Numbered from the stretch's first letter, positions 56,401-64,000 are shown. The stretch is DNA of 64,000 bases from Antedon mediterranea (GCF_964355755.1 NC_092678.1:20618922-20682921), one strand, 5' to 3'. Program-made: numbers and translations. Notes: a model not told the origin generated them from the letters alone.

Positions 56401-57423
56401 TACGCCTATTTCTCGATATAAAAGACATCTTCAATTAATGCTGTGCAGGGAGACATAACCAAACGAAATAACATAGCGCGGCGAACATATTTTCGGAGGA
56501 CAAGTTATTCTTTTCTTAAACGGACGGTCGTATGGACATTATTTTCACTGTAAAATTTTCTTAAAAGCACTAAATGATTTTTTTTCATATAAAAATTGAT
56601 TTATGTTATTTCGCTGCACAGCATTGAACCGATCGAAGATGTTCTCCGTATCGTGAAAACTGCGTATTGTCAGAGTTTTTGCATCATTTTAATTTGTAAA
56701 CATTTTGTCATCATACAGTTGCCTTTAATAGTGCAGATTCTACACCTCCATTTGGCAGACATAACAGTTATCAAGCTAGTCCAGTGGCGTCTGCTGCGAC
56801 GCGGAACAATCCAGTGATTCAAATGTATCAACAACAGGTTAGTAAATGTATTATCTCACTAGCCCAGGGCTTGAGCTTGTTGATTTTGTACTAGCCCAAG
56901 GCATAAGCTGGTATGTTTAGTACTTGCCCGGTGTAAAACTACTAAAGGAAAAGTCCTGTTTCAAAAGACTGATATGTATACTGCTGGTTGAAATTTAAAA
57001 AGCTTTCTTTTTGTAATAAGCAGAATGATATTTGTATATTGTAATGTTTTTTCTATTTTGTAGGGTCAACAGTTTCACGCAGCATCATCCTCATCACCCA
57101 GAGGCCACCAGACCAGCTTGAATTTTCCTGTAAAGCCATCTCATCCAAGCCCAGTCAACTCGACCCAGCCTAGCACATACCCGGGCTACCACGAGCAAGG
57201 CACTCCCACACCAAAACACCCAGGTCATCCCCCTTCACAGCAGTACTATGGTGATGGTTATCAGTTGTATCCGCAGCAGACGTCAAACGTACCGCCACCA
57301 CCAGCTGCTCCTCAGGGTGTGAACTTTCAACAGCAACAGCGTCCTCAACTCGCAAAGCCACCGTTTCCAAAGCAAGCCTACGGCCATAGTTACTCTCCAC
57401 GACGTGGGTATTACAAATCGTAG
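32334..57423 (+). CDS. KMT2E: KMT2E/SETD5 (MLL5, UpSET)-type PHD- and SET-domain chromatin regulator, 23 coding exons
   Basis: Coding exons: 32334-32407, 37899-38013, 39560-39732, 40711-40898, 41702-41874, 44134-44222, 44681-44947, 45539-45659, 46382-46491, 47028-47241, 48831-49115, 49608-49708, 49984-50016, 51050-51293, 51414-51614, 51959-52079, 52534-52889, 53259-53330, 53821-55128, 55696-55982, 56074-56267, 56719-56837, 57064-57423. All phases agree; 5205 nt, 1734 residues plus stop (human KMT2E 1858, SETD5 1442). Landmarks: N-terminal MSI...[14 protein letters not shown], a proline patch, PHD finger about 117-165, SET about 271-437, Cys-rich post-[15 protein letters not shown] helix, PKTKK then [10 protein letters not shown], two K/R-K-R-W motifs, [10 protein letters not shown], and a proline/glutamine-rich C-terminus. 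In this family the PHD reads histone H3 tails and the SET domain is thought inactive: the usual NHSC is RRSC here. One intron uses a GC donor. Start chosen by the MSI homology; 32316 is an in-frame alternative (+6 residues). Confidence 0.93.
32706..33191. mobile_element. Non-autonomous DNA transposon with TA target sites and hairpin ends
   Basis: Left end CCGTATATTTCGGTGTATAA and right end its reverse complement TTATACACCGAAATATACGG, flanked by TA on both sides (32704-32705, 33192-33193). Each end is itself folded: CGGTGTATAAGTCGCAC is answered 35 bases on by GTGCGTCTTATACACCG, and the right side repeats this. No transposase. It lies in intron 1 of the KMT2E-like gene. Confidence 0.8.
33561..35356. 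mobile_element. hAT-like non-autonomous element nested in the 3.87-kb element
   Basis: Ends CAGGGCATCA and TGATGCCCTG are exact complements. AGCCGC abuts both ends (33555-33560 and 35357-35362) as the visible target duplication. The interior has repeated GGAGAGCGATT/GAGAGCAATT blocks near both ends. CAGGG-type ends fit hAT, although hAT duplications are normally 8 bp and only 6 match here. Confidence 0.7.
33908..34361. mobile_element. Innermost inverted-repeat element (about 454 bp)
   Basis: Ends CAAAGATTATATAGCGCCGC at left and its reverse-complement partner GCGGCGCTATACAATCTTTG at right; the arms match for about 44 bases (…AGATAGGTAACTG), with mismatches. ATTCCCC directly abuts both sides (8 bases, GATTCCCC, if the last G is counted as flank). 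The short GGCGTCCATGGAT block is also inverted inside the arms. No coding capacity. Confidence 0.8.
37085..37541 (+). pseudogene. RTE/L1-like LINE reverse-transcriptase C-terminal fragment
   Basis: In frame to a stop at 37541: [37 protein letters not shown], then [20 protein letters not shown] and [10 protein letters not shown]. The 'YGCxxW ... LRRM ... WIGHVxR ... KRxRGR' order is the normal end of apurinic-endonuclease LINE ORFs. It directly abuts the right end of the 3.87-kb element and is in intron 1 of the KMT2E-like gene. Strongly 5'-truncated. Confidence 0.8.
38030..38750. repeat. 80-bp minisatellite in intron 2 of the KMT2E-like gene
   Basis: The unit contains GATCGTGTCAAAATTATTAT, TGTCAATTATTCTACTGGAG and TTCAGTAACTTACAGTA. 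Copies of GATCGTG start near 38038, 38098, 38297, 38371, 38455, 38535, 38615 and 38695; the last four are spaced exactly 80 bp. The first copies are separated by the retroelement-like fragment. Confidence 0.9.
38150..38240 (+). repeat. Retroelement-like fragment with CTGAGGA...CGAAACGTC motif
   Basis: CTCCTGAGGACGATCAAAGC is followed by TATTGATCGAAACGTCGAG. This word pair recurs in many animal genomes near retroelement ends. The inner part folds as CGATCA/TGATCG. It interrupts the tandem array below. Confidence 0.4.
38751..39559. other. Intron 2 of the KMT2E-like gene, remainder
   Basis: AT-rich. One weak further copy of the minisatellite words (AGGGATCATGTTAAAATTAC) near 39205. No exon seen. 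Confidence 0.45.
39945..40120 (+). pseudogene. CR1/L2-type LINE C-terminal fragment
   Basis: Translates as [37 protein letters not shown], then after one frameshift [14 protein letters not shown]. This matches the end of many LINE ORFs (S-x-R-P-S-T-K-x-Y-G ... W-N-x-L-P ... F-K-x-x-x-K-x-x-L-F). It continues into the duplicated block that follows, which is probably its 3' UTR. Confidence 0.75.
40156..40495. repeat. Tandem duplication, about 172 bp, two copies
   Basis: TATAAGTCCCATTTATTA, GTTAAATACAACCCTCAATT and CTTTACCCTATTGTACAATA occur in both 40156-40327 and 40328-40495 with few differences. It follows the LINE fragment. Confidence 0.85.
40580..40664. repeat. MITE family B, copy 10 (both ends truncated)
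   Basis: Core units CCCAAATATGGTGGTGATATG and CATATATAGGCACATCACAT are kept. The right arm stops at CATAAAGTTTGATAAC, 46 bases before exon 4. Confidence 0.7.
40711..40898 (+). other. PHD-finger exon of the KMT2E-like gene
   Basis: With the last two bases of exon 3 it encodes [40 protein letters not shown] and CQPR. Zinc ligands C-x-C (from TRCIC), CDKC, H-x-x-C and CERC are all in place, as is the DDGYMI strand that contacts H3K4me in KMT2E. Splice phases 2 and 1. Confidence 0.92.
41195..41300 (-). repeat. Unclassified repeat with doubled CTCGGGTATAATCCCAC
   Basis: The 17-mer CTCGGGTATAATCCCAC occurs twice in a row at about 41207-41240, preceded by CCGTAGTTC. It looks like one end of a DNA transposon whose other end was not found within the intron. 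Confidence 0.35.
41900..42035. repeat. MITE family B, copy 11 (in intron 5)
   Basis: Starts only 26 bases after the donor of exon 5. Three direct 21-bp units (CCCAAATGTGGTAGTGATATG type) precede CATCATGTTCATATATGGGC. The outer terminal parts are lost. Confidence 0.75.
42445..42578. repeat. MITE family B, copy 12
   Basis: AAAGCTCCGTCTACACTATC at left and TTGATAGTGTAGACAGAGCTTT at right; centre GGACATGATGATGTCATATC. Confidence 0.85.
42820..42972. repeat. MITE family B, copy 13
   Basis: AAAGCTCTGTCTACACTATC at left; the right arm carries a small duplication (TTTGATGATAGTGTACACAT). Confidence 0.85.
43264..43763. mobile_element. 500-bp inverted-repeat element, PIF/Harbinger-like ends
   Basis: GGGAGGTTTCGCAACCTTAC at left pairs with GTAGCGTTGCGAAACCTCCC at right, continuing as GAATACGATNACGAAAA. 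TAA lies next to both ends, though not perfectly abutting. GGG/CCC ends with TAA flanks recall PIF/Harbinger MITEs. Intron 5 of the KMT2E-like gene. Confidence 0.75.
43922..44088. mobile_element. Short pogo/Tigger-like element
   Basis: Left end CAGTCAAATCTTCCAATACC and right end reverse complement CAACTCTTGTAATACCGGAC share the AATACCGGAC core; TA at both flanks. Arms are imperfect. Confidence 0.55.
44986..45181. repeat. MITE family B, copy 14 (with internal insert)
   Basis: GCCTTGTCTACACTATCAAAC at left and TTTGATGTGTAGACAGAGC at right. A 40-bp TA-rich insert (ACATACATATATACGACACA) interrupts the core. Intron 7. Confidence 0.8.
45302..45445. repeat. MITE family B, copy 15
   Basis: AAGCCCTGTCTACACTATC at left, TTTGATATTGTAGACAGAGC at right, TTAA/TTTA flanks. 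Intron 7. Confidence 0.85.
45718..45963 (+). repeat. Dispersed repeat D, copy 2 (longest)
   Basis: Contains GATGGGAACTCGTAACAGTC, TTATGTCTGGCTGCGACAAA, GTGTCACAGCCACAGATAAAC and CGGAGCTCAGCATCCTGCTG. Related to 20545-20692 (inverted) and 25090-25160 (partial). Class unknown. Intron 8 of the KMT2E-like gene. Confidence 0.65.
45992..46172. repeat. MITE family B, copy 16
   Basis: AAAGCTCTGTCTACACTATC at left; right arm decayed (GTAAAACTAGTTTTAAAGAGC). Intron 8. Confidence 0.75.
47242..47247 (+). other. GC splice donor (GCAAGT) of exon 10
   Basis: Exon 10 ends ...CAACTTCAG and continues GCAAGTGCC. The next exon (48831, acceptor AAATTTCAG) is in phase 0 and continues the conserved order [12 protein letters not shown] / [11 protein letters not shown]. 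There is no GT donor nearby that keeps the frame. A GC donor with otherwise perfect CAG/GCAAGT context is the known minor class. Confidence 0.8.
47255..47527. repeat. MITE family B, copy 17, with expanded 21-bp internal array
   Basis: From 47255 the unit TTAAATATGCTAGTGATATGC (21 bp) is repeated about ten times to 47450. It changes from GCTAGTG to GGTAGTG along the array, then the normal right half CATCATGTCCATATATAGGC and TTTGATAGTGTAGACAAG follows. The left terminal repeat is missing, so the array starts 13 bases after the GC donor. Confidence 0.85.
47528..48830. other. Intron 10 of the KMT2E-like gene, remainder
   Basis: An ATAATAATATTGAACATTTATAAAGCGC stretch near 47680-47710 resembles a retroposon tail, and a truncated MITE lies at 48644. 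No exon seen. Confidence 0.45.
48644..48726. repeat. MITE family B, copy 18 (left half)
   Basis: CCTCTGTCTACTCTATCAAA, then TCCATATATGGACATGATGATG; the right half is lost. Confidence 0.7.
49353..49560 (+). pseudogene. Decayed LINE C-terminal fragment mimicking an exon
   Basis: In one frame [18 protein letters not shown]...[14 protein letters not shown], in another frame of the same [14 protein letters not shown]. Read together these give the usual LINE end (RKxFF...RVVxxWNxLP...[12 protein letters not shown]). A good acceptor-like CTTTCTCAG precedes it and GTAAGATC follows, but no phase fits between exons 11 and 12 without a stop, so I do not include it in the gene. Confidence 0.45.
49751..49894. 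repeat. MITE family B, copy 19
   Basis: AAGCCTTGTCTACACTATC at left, TTTGATAGTTTAGACAGGG at right. Intron 12, 43 bases after the donor. Confidence 0.85.
49984..50016 (+). other. 33-nt microexon of the KMT2E-like gene
   Basis: TTTATTTCAG/ACGAAAGAAGAGGT...AAGGAG/GTATGT. It adds [10 protein letters not shown] in a basic stretch ([19 protein letters not shown]). The length is a multiple of three, so skipping it would keep the frame. Confidence 0.75.
50041..50548. mobile_element. pogo/Tigger-like MITE (508 bp)
   Basis: CAGTAGAACCTGTGTTTTAC at left and its partner GTAAAATGGAGGTTCTACTG at right, with TA on both sides (50039-50040, 50549-50550). TTTTACGTAC is repeated at each end. No transposase. 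Starts 24 bases after the microexon donor. Confidence 0.85.
50600..51030. repeat. 60-64-bp minisatellite in intron 13
   Basis: The unit combines AGAAAACAATATAGCAAAC, AAACAATGGAGGAAAC and AATTTAACAAACATACAAAC. About seven copies; the repeat runs to 20 bases before the acceptor of exon 14. Long frames on the minus strand through it (leucine/cysteine/phenylalanine repeats) are artefacts of the array. Confidence 0.9.
52120..52560. repeat. 164-bp tandem duplication that includes a 3' splice site
   Basis: AGCTTTAAACTATCATAGAT starts at 52151, 52315 and 52479 (spacing 164). The third unit ends in the true acceptor of exon 17 (CTTTAG/ATACAATCACACC). The first two units carry degenerate copies of the same junction (CTCTTGG/ATACAATTACACG at 52203 and 52367), in which the AG is GG. 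Confidence 0.85.
53570..53715 (+). repeat. tRNA-derived SINE, copy 3
   Basis: TGGTTAACGTACTTG (A box region), CAAGGTCCAGTATTGTAATCC (decayed B box), ACCTAGTGCCAGGGTTG and CTCCACTCCCTAAGCCTC align with copy 1 at 258-376. Intron 18 of the KMT2E-like gene. Confidence 0.6.
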
Positions 57424-59110
57424 GAAACGGTTTGTGTATCTTTGTCTCACTGCAGCTGACCAGAATATTCTCGCAACTAAGAATGGCACCTGTATGTACA
57501 GTAATAATACTGTACAATACAGGCTTTCAAAGCTGGATACTGCTAAGGTTGTCACCAGTATGTATACAGTAATAATACTGTACAATACAGGCTTTCAAAG
57601 CTGGATACTGCTAAGGTTGTCACCAGTATGTATACAGTAATAATACTGTACAATACAGGCTTTCAAAGCTGGATACTGCTAAGGTTGTCACCAGTATGTA
57701 TACAGTAATAATACTGTACAATACAGGCTTTCAAAGCTGGATACTGCTAAGGTTGTCACCAGTATTTGTACAGTAATAATAATACTGTACAAAACTAGAC
57801 ACTGCTAAAATTGTCACTGGTACGTGTAAGGTAATAATACTTTACAATACTAGCTTTCAAAACTGGATACTACTAAGATCGCCACCAGTATTTGTACAGT
57901 AATAATACTATACAAAACTGGACACTGCTAAGATTGTCACCAGTATGTGTACAGTAATAATACTGTACAATACTGGCTTTCAAAACTGGATACTGCCAAG
58001 ATTGTCACCAGTATGTGTACAGTAGTAGCACTGTGTAATACTGGCTTTCAAAACTGGATACTGCCAAGATTGTCACCAGTATGTGTACAGTAGTAGCACT
58101 GTGTAATACTGGCTTTCAAAACTGGATACTGCAAAGATCGCCACTAGTATGTGTACAGCAATAATACTGTAAAAAAAACTGGACCTTGCTAAAGATTGTC
58201 ACCAGTATGTGTACAATAATAATACTGTACAATACTGGTGTTTAAATACTTTTAATTTACAGTATGGTGTTAAAAACTGGAAGTTGTTACTGTACAGTAT
58301 TTGAAACTGTTAAGATTGGCACCGGTATTTGAACAGCAATGCTGTACTTCCATCTAATACACAATAAAAACAATGATAAATGATTGGCACCGGTATTTAT
58401 ACAGTAATACAGTACTGTACTACTAACACTATATTTGTTCATAAATTAGTATAAATAATTTGTTTTCCCCTGTTACTGGTGATCAGGTTTTTAGTGTAAT
58501 TTGTATTCATGTTTTTATTTCTGTAGTATTATTTTCATCATGTTTTTGTAATTTTCTTTTGTTGAATCTTAGATAAACTTTTACATTGTAGTTTTATAGA
58601 GATTTATTTGTGCATAGTTTTAAATGATTTTATTTGATAGGTTAAATTGAGTGAACTATTCGTAATTCGTATATATGCAATAAAAAAATGTATATTTAAA
58701 TAACACTAAACCATGGTCACAATTGTGGGAATTTTATTTTATCTTTGAAGAACGAAGCAACTTTACAAACAAACCAGTGTTGTTTCATGTACAGTATCTT
58801 GTACAACGCTAATTTTTCCTTCGCATAAGGCTTTTGCGTAAATGTTAGCGTTTTTCGGCCAGGTTAGAGTTCAATTCAGATTGGTGAAGCGTGCGGTTAA
58901 AAAGCTTTGCGGAGAAATCTACTATTTTAAGTCTTGTTGAATAATGATTGCGTATTCAAATAGGATGATGATGATAAATTTAGTCCGTTTGTGCATAGTT
59001 AGCTAAATTCCATTTTTGTATTGCATAGTTGTAGTGACGTTAGTATAAATAAAAGAATAGCTGTAGCCTTTGTATTCTGATTGCCTGTAAATAAACTTCG
59101 TTTGTATTGT
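57424..59110 (+). other. 3' UTR of the KMT2E-like gene
   Basis: Starts after the TAG at 57421-57423. It holds the 68-bp repeat array and two poly(A) signals, AATAAA at 58679-58684 and at 59090-59095; the second is followed by a GT/T-rich stretch (CGTTTGTATTGTCTTTTTAA). The extent is inferred; transcript evidence would be needed to fix it. Confidence 0.6.
57491..58260. repeat. 68-72-bp minisatellite with a hairpin in each unit, in the 3' UTR
   Basis: About eleven units. Each has TACAGTAATAATACTGTA, a perfect 7-bp stem (TACAGTA/TACTGTA) with an ATAA loop, then CTTTCAAAGCTGGATACTGC and AAGGTTGTCACCAGTATG. The first four units are almost identical with exact 68-bp spacing (57491, 57559, 57627, 57695); later units diverge but mostly keep the paired bases. 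Confidence 0.9.
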
Positions 59111-61763
59111 CTTTTTAATTGTTCCATTGCCTCTTTGATGTAGGGGTTTGTGGGTAATTTAGGGGACTGGGGGATTGGGGTTGGGAAAAGAGGGTGTTGG
59201 GATAAATATTTAAGGGTGGGAAAAAGTGGAGAGAGTATAAAGATAAAAACAAATTTAATGGAAAAAGTTTAGGGAATAATAATAATAGGAAAACTGAAAT
59301 CAATTTTATTAAAATGGGAAATTTATTTTAAGAATATTTAACCATATTTTGGGTGCAGGAAATGTCAGTAAAGAATTAGGCTTCAAATGAGAACAATAAT
59401 TCATGCATTTTATGGTTCAGATTACAAACATAATGATTAGAACCATATTAACAGAGACTTAACAAAATGTTACTTTAATAGAGGTGTTAAAATAAAAGTT
59501 CCTTTAATAGAGGTTGTCCCCTAAATAGAGGTGTTAATTTAATCTGAACATCTAATACTTGAAATTGAATCAATTATACTTTGTTTAATTTCATGATTTT
59601 ATGTATATTTTTATTTAATCGTTCTGTGACTGGATAGATTGTCTTTTCATGCATTTTAATTTCATAAACATAGTATCATTTATATGGGGTTAAATATTAA
59701 ATTCTGTTAGGTCAGAATACAGGAATGAGTTGGGCCGTTAGCCTATTCAATATTTGATACCAAAACCAATTGTAAATGTATTTAAAAATTAAGCTTGATT
59801 AAATACAATAGCACTAGGCATGTATGTTGTGTTTGTTTTGTGGTATAATCTTTAACAATTTTAGTTGTATACTTGTACAAATGATGAATTGTTTAAGCTT
59901 GGTTCCCACTAGAACGTAACGCAAGGACGTAAACGCAACGCAAGCGTTTTAACCAATGACAAGCGAAGTTATAGGCAGTTGGCAAGCACAAGCGAATAAG
60001 CCATCGCTTGTGATTGATCAATTCACTTGCGTTGCGTTACGTCTTTGCGTTGCGTCGCTAGTGGGAACCACGCTTTATGAGTAGAATGATGAAAATATTT
60101 GTTTTATTACATACCTAACATAACCAATTCAAATGAATCCATCTTGAATCGTTGTCATCGTTGGACTCCAGGGTAGTTATGGTCTTCACGCGCTACAGGT
60201 TTTCAAACATGGATCAGTCAACATTGTCAAAAAGCTTTCTTTCTTTCATTTATTTGGCATCTCAATAAATAACATTAAAAATACATCAATCAAGCTGGAT
60301 GTTCAATAGTATACGTTTATTGTTCATTAGTGCAAAATAATGAACAGCACATGATGCGTAATTAACCAATGAAATGGCAAGAATACAATCAAGTGTGTTA
60401 TAAAATTTAAACAAGTGTTTGAGTTGAAAGGGGAAAATATTTACGAGTCAAACAGAACAATATTTCAATACAGATATGTTTCAAGAAGAAAAATTCTGAA
60501 TACTTTCAACAATCTGATCATTCATTAGTACCATTATATCGTTTTCGTTTCGTTTTTGTTTATTTATTTTTTCCACTCACATATATATATATATATAATT
60601 TACACAACATATATTAAATGTGGGTGGATGGAGGTCACAGGCAGGATATATGATTAACCAATCAAATGGAAAGAGAATACACTCAGGTGTGTTGTTATAT
60701 GTATTTCACCGGTTTTTTTTAATAGCCTATGGAAAACAAAAGGTTTTAAAGTTAATTCTGTGAAAAAAACAATTTGTTTGCCAAGTTTTGTTAAATCATT
60801 TTTGAATATCTGTGCATAACTTAAAAATCAAAGGCAAAAAAAATGGACACCTTAGGGATCTAAAAAAGTGTAGGGAGACACATGAAAGTTCTAAATGGAA
60901 TATGACTTCCTCTGTTTTTACTATCCACATTGTCCACTTTGGGCCTTTATACATTAATTACATCATACACCTTTAGAGGGGAAATCCTTAATATGCCTAT
61001 TGTGTTTATATAATTATATATACCACATTCATATTCTTCCCATTACGGGTTTTACCCACATTTAATTGCAGCAGCAATCAGGGTGGTACTTTTTGAAGTA
61101 GGTAATTTGATATTTTTTTATGTAATTTCAACTTTATGAGAATAGGTTGATTTGAAGGCTTACTGTATTGTAGGGAGTAAAAAGTAAGGCATTTTTTGAT
61201 AAAGAATTTGTTTCTCTAATAACATGCGTAACTTAATTAAATTATTATGTATTAATTGAGGCCTACCTGTATAATATACTTTAGCATAGAACATGTAGGC
61301 CTATGCACTTTTCTAGCCATGTTCATTTCATTGTATAAAAACATCTTGAATAACTTTCAGGGTTTGTTTTCAATCACACTGCATGCACTCCTATAGGGCT
61401 GGCTACAGTGGTGTAACATGGGGAGAAAAATACAATTATTAGACACTTATAGTTCCATTATGCTTAATGATAAGAGTTATTCATAGTACAGTACAAATAA
61501 ATTTTCTTAAAATATTAACCAGGCATAGAAAGTCATGCCTTTTATTAAAATATAATTGAAGAAAACATTATATTAACTATTCAAATGCCATGGAATTTCC
61601 ACCAAAAAAGGTTGAAAATTAACTCTAGTAAAAATGTATTATGCTCGACTACTAGAGTATAGGTGGATTCAAGGGGGGAAAGCCATCCTCTATTTCAAAA
61701 TCCTGGATCTGTCACTTTAACAATTTAAAATGCTTATTAGAGTTTACGTTTCTTTTATTTTAG
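59111..61763. other. Intergenic; probable upstream side of the IRAK4-like gene
   Basis: A foldback element at 59895-60076 and an (AT)n run near 60580-60597. 59440-59540 repeats TTAATAGAGGTGTT-type words three times. No coding segment seen. The first coding exon of the IRAK-like gene has an acceptor, so a noncoding exon should lie here. Confidence 0.4.
59895..60076. repeat. Foldback MITE family A, copy 3
   Basis: AAGCTTGGTTCCCACTAGAA at left and CTAGTGGGAACCACGCTTTA at right. The arms run inwards as ACGCAAGGACGTAAACGCAA and TTGCGTTACGTCTTTGCGTT, so the element is one long palindrome of about 180 bp around an AAGCGAAGTTAT...ATCGCTTGTGATT centre. Confidence 0.9.
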
Positions 61764-61772
61764 CTAATCATC

Positions 61773-64000
61773 ATGGCTTCAAAAAGCGCATTGTCGCTGG
61801 ACATGTTGATCAGATGTATGCCATATTCTTCACAGAAAATAATCTGTGACATGATGGATGTAGGTTCTGACAAAAACAACTGGGAGGCTTTAGCAGGATC
61901 AATTAAAGACCCAAAAACAAAAGAAAACAGATATTCACTATTAGATATACAGTAAGTTTCACTAATTCATTTGATGTTTGAGCACACCATTTGCTTGTTG
62001 AGTTGGTTTGTCAAAAAATCAACTACGTAACTTAATATCATTAATGTTTTTGTTAAATATGACATTTTAATGTTACAATAGTTATTGAATTCACAAAAAA
62101 AAACATATTTACCTGAAAACCCCATTGACTAGAATTCAGTTTTTTGTTCAATTTAACCATTATTTTATAAGTGAAACATTTGTTTTGATTTTTTTTGCTA
62201 TTAAAGTGATTAACTTTATTAAAACTACAAAATTGCTTATTCAAAGTCTGATTTTATAATCTTCATTATTCAGTACATCCTTAAGTATGACCATTTCTGT
62301 TTTAAATCTCCAATTTCAAAAACCAATCTGAAAGGCATGAATGGAAAATGTTGCACAACATTTTATGATATTAAAAACATTTATTAAACACTTTTAACTG
62401 TAAGCCTATGAACAAATGATAATTGGGTATTTGTATTTTTCATTAAAAGTAAGTGCCTAGTATTTGCAAGTAAAAGAAAAACAATGTTTTAATGTTGATG
62501 ATCATGATAAATTAATGTTGTGATTTTATCATAACCACTGAATGTGTTAAAACTGCAACCAAAGAAGAGACATATCTTGAATAACTTTCAAGGTTTTTTT
62601 TATTAGACATTTTGGTTTGGAGTTGAAACGGGATAAGAGCATGACAAGGGCAGTGTTGACAAACTGGGGAACTCAAGAAACAACTGTTCAGCAACTGTTT
62701 GAGGTTCTCGTAGAAATTGGCAGAAAAGATGTGATTACAGAAATTATGCCTGGTAAGTAACATAAAGGTTAGAGTACTAAGAGTGAAAATATCTTGTATA
62801 ACAGGTTGTGAATAGCCTTTTTTATATAATGTTTGCTAGAAAATCATAACATTTAGCAAGGTTGAAAGAATTCCAAAATGTCAACACACAGAGTAATATG
62901 GAGGACTGTTAACAAAGAACAGAAAACTAAGAATAGATAATTTCTAATTTTAAAGATATCAAGGGCAGAATTGTATTGTATAGGAAGGGTTTTGATTTTA
63001 GCAATTTGTTACGTGCAATTATGAAAAGGAATGTTGCCTGTTTCGTTTTTACTTGCGAGTGAGTTGACCATACTTTGTACTCTAAGAAACAGGAGTAATC
63101 TACTGCAGTATATATTGTAAAGTTTTCTGGAGATTATTTTCTTAATATTTTTTATATATATATACGGTATAGATTACAACCAGAAAACCCAAAAACAACT
63201 GGTGAAGCAGAATCCACATCATCTGCTAGGTGAGCCTCAAGTTGGCAGGAATAAGATCCACACTACAAGCATTGAAGCAGGCCTGAAAGAGATGACTATT
63301 AGCGGTGACACTCAAAGCCCCTTGAGCATGGTAACAACAGCCACAGTGAAGGCAGAAAAAATACAAACTATGGACACAAAACAAGGTACTGTATAGTAGA
63401 TGTAAAGGTGGTTCCCACTAGCGACGCAACGCAAGGACGTAACGCAACGCAAGTGAATTGACCAATCACAAGCGATGGCTTATTCGCTTGTGATTGCTAA
63501 CTGTCCATAACTTCGCTTGTCATTGGTTAAAACGCTTGCGTTGCGTTTACGTCCTTGCTTTACGTTCTAGTGGGAACCAAGCTTAACTTGTGGCCAAATT
63601 TGAAAAGATCTAGCAACCTAATACGGTCTGTCAACAGGTAGACAACAAATACTGTACTCAGTAATACAAGTAGGATTTACCTCAAAATTTATTATTAGTA
63701 TTATTATAAAGTAGTATAGAAAAAACTTTCAAATCATGTAATCAAACTTATTAGTGAGCCATCTATTATGAATCATATGGTAGATTTACTTAAATACACA
63801 ACCACAAAAAAATATCTTTAATTTTATTCAGAGTTTGTTTGATAAGAAAAGGTTTAATGTTATTGATTGTAAATGTAACTACAAAAAGTCTTAATTAAAT
63901 ATAGTGTACTTTTTCAGTAGCATTCTAAAAGACAAATAATTAAATATTCATTTCTATAATAAATCAAATTTACAGAGCAACTGGAAACACAGAATCTACG
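61773..64000 (+). CDS. IRAK4: IRAK4-like (Pelle/IRAK family) kinase, death-domain exons; 3' end outside window
   Basis: Exons 61773-61951, 62607-62752, 63173-63385 and 63976 onward; phases 2, 1, 1 all agree. The N-terminal death domain is recognisable: LIRCMPYSSQKIICDMM, NNWEALAGSIKDPKTKENRY, LLDIQHFGLELKRDKSMTRA, LTNWGTQETTVQQLFEVLVE and IGRKDVITEIMP. This order (L-x-x-L-P/W-x-x-L...F-D/N-W-G-T-x-x-x-T-V-x-x-L...L-L-P) is that of IRAK4 and IRAK1, which dock on MyD88 in Toll/IL-1 receptor signalling. Residues about 110-180 are a Ser/Thr-rich linker. The kinase domain would lie beyond the right edge. The exon begins at acceptor TTATTTTAG (61763), nine bases before ATG. Choice of IRAK4 over IRAK1 rests on the death domain only. 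Confidence 0.85.
63405..63585. repeat. Foldback MITE family A, copy 4, in IRAK4-like intron 3
   Basis: GGTTCCCACTAGCGACGCAA at left and CTAGTGGGAACCAAGCTTAA at right. It is nearly identical to 59895-60076 but in reverse orientation; it starts 20 bases after the donor of exon 3. Confidence 0.9.

Overview
This is a 64-kb piece of an AT-rich, intron-rich animal genome. It contains genes with canonical GT-AG introns and very many small DNA transposons. The genes are a caveolin, an IRAK4-type death-domain kinase, a single KMT2E/SETD5-type gene, and a mosaic lectin. Together with dense TAGGCCTA-type octamers and Rex1/L1-Tx1/RTE-like LINE fossils, they suggest a marine invertebrate deuterostome, plausibly an echinoderm. 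The taxonomic call is inference; no search was run. All exon models below were built by hand from splice sites, reading phase and family knowledge.

Layout. (1) 1-2.1 kb: foldback elements, a tRNA-type SINE, and on the minus strand a lone signal-peptide exon (1304-1364). That exon is paralogous to exon 1 of the next gene, so a tandem duplicate gene probably runs off the left edge. (2) 4.07-19.53 kb, minus strand: a 17-exon gene for a predicted secreted 1102-residue protein. Its order is signal peptide, YWTD six-bladed propeller, beta-sandwich-like region, C-type lectin domain, Cys-rich linker and an Asp-box-like C-terminus. All intron phases match. LINE fossils (L1/Tx1-like and CR1/L2-like) sit in its 5-kb first intron. 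(3) 20.7-22.2 kb, plus: a broken Rex1-like LINE. (4) 23.34-24.96 kb, plus: a two-exon caveolin of 174 residues. (5) 25-32 kb: no gene seen, probably the promoter side and first intron of the next gene, with a 35-bp minisatellite at 31.4 kb. (6) 32.24-59.1 kb, plus: the KMT2E/SETD5/UpSET-type chromatin regulator, 23 coding exons and about 1734 residues, with PHD finger, SET domain and long disordered C-terminal half. Its introns hold MITEs, minisatellites, pogo-like elements and a three-level nest of DNA transposons (33.2-37.1 kb). Its 3' UTR carries an array of hairpin-forming 68-bp repeats. (7) 61.76 kb to the right edge, plus: the first four exons of an IRAK4-like gene (death domain), cut by the window end.

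Functionally, the recognised genes cover membrane caveolae, chromatin-linked transcriptional control and Toll/IL-1 receptor signalling; they do not form an operon or obvious pathway. The strongest new points are the mosaic lectin gene and its tandem relative, the nested transposon stack, a palindromic MITE family with a 21-bp internal repeat that in one copy lies against a rare GC splice donor, and a 164-bp tandem duplication that copies a 3' splice site of the KMT2E-like gene.
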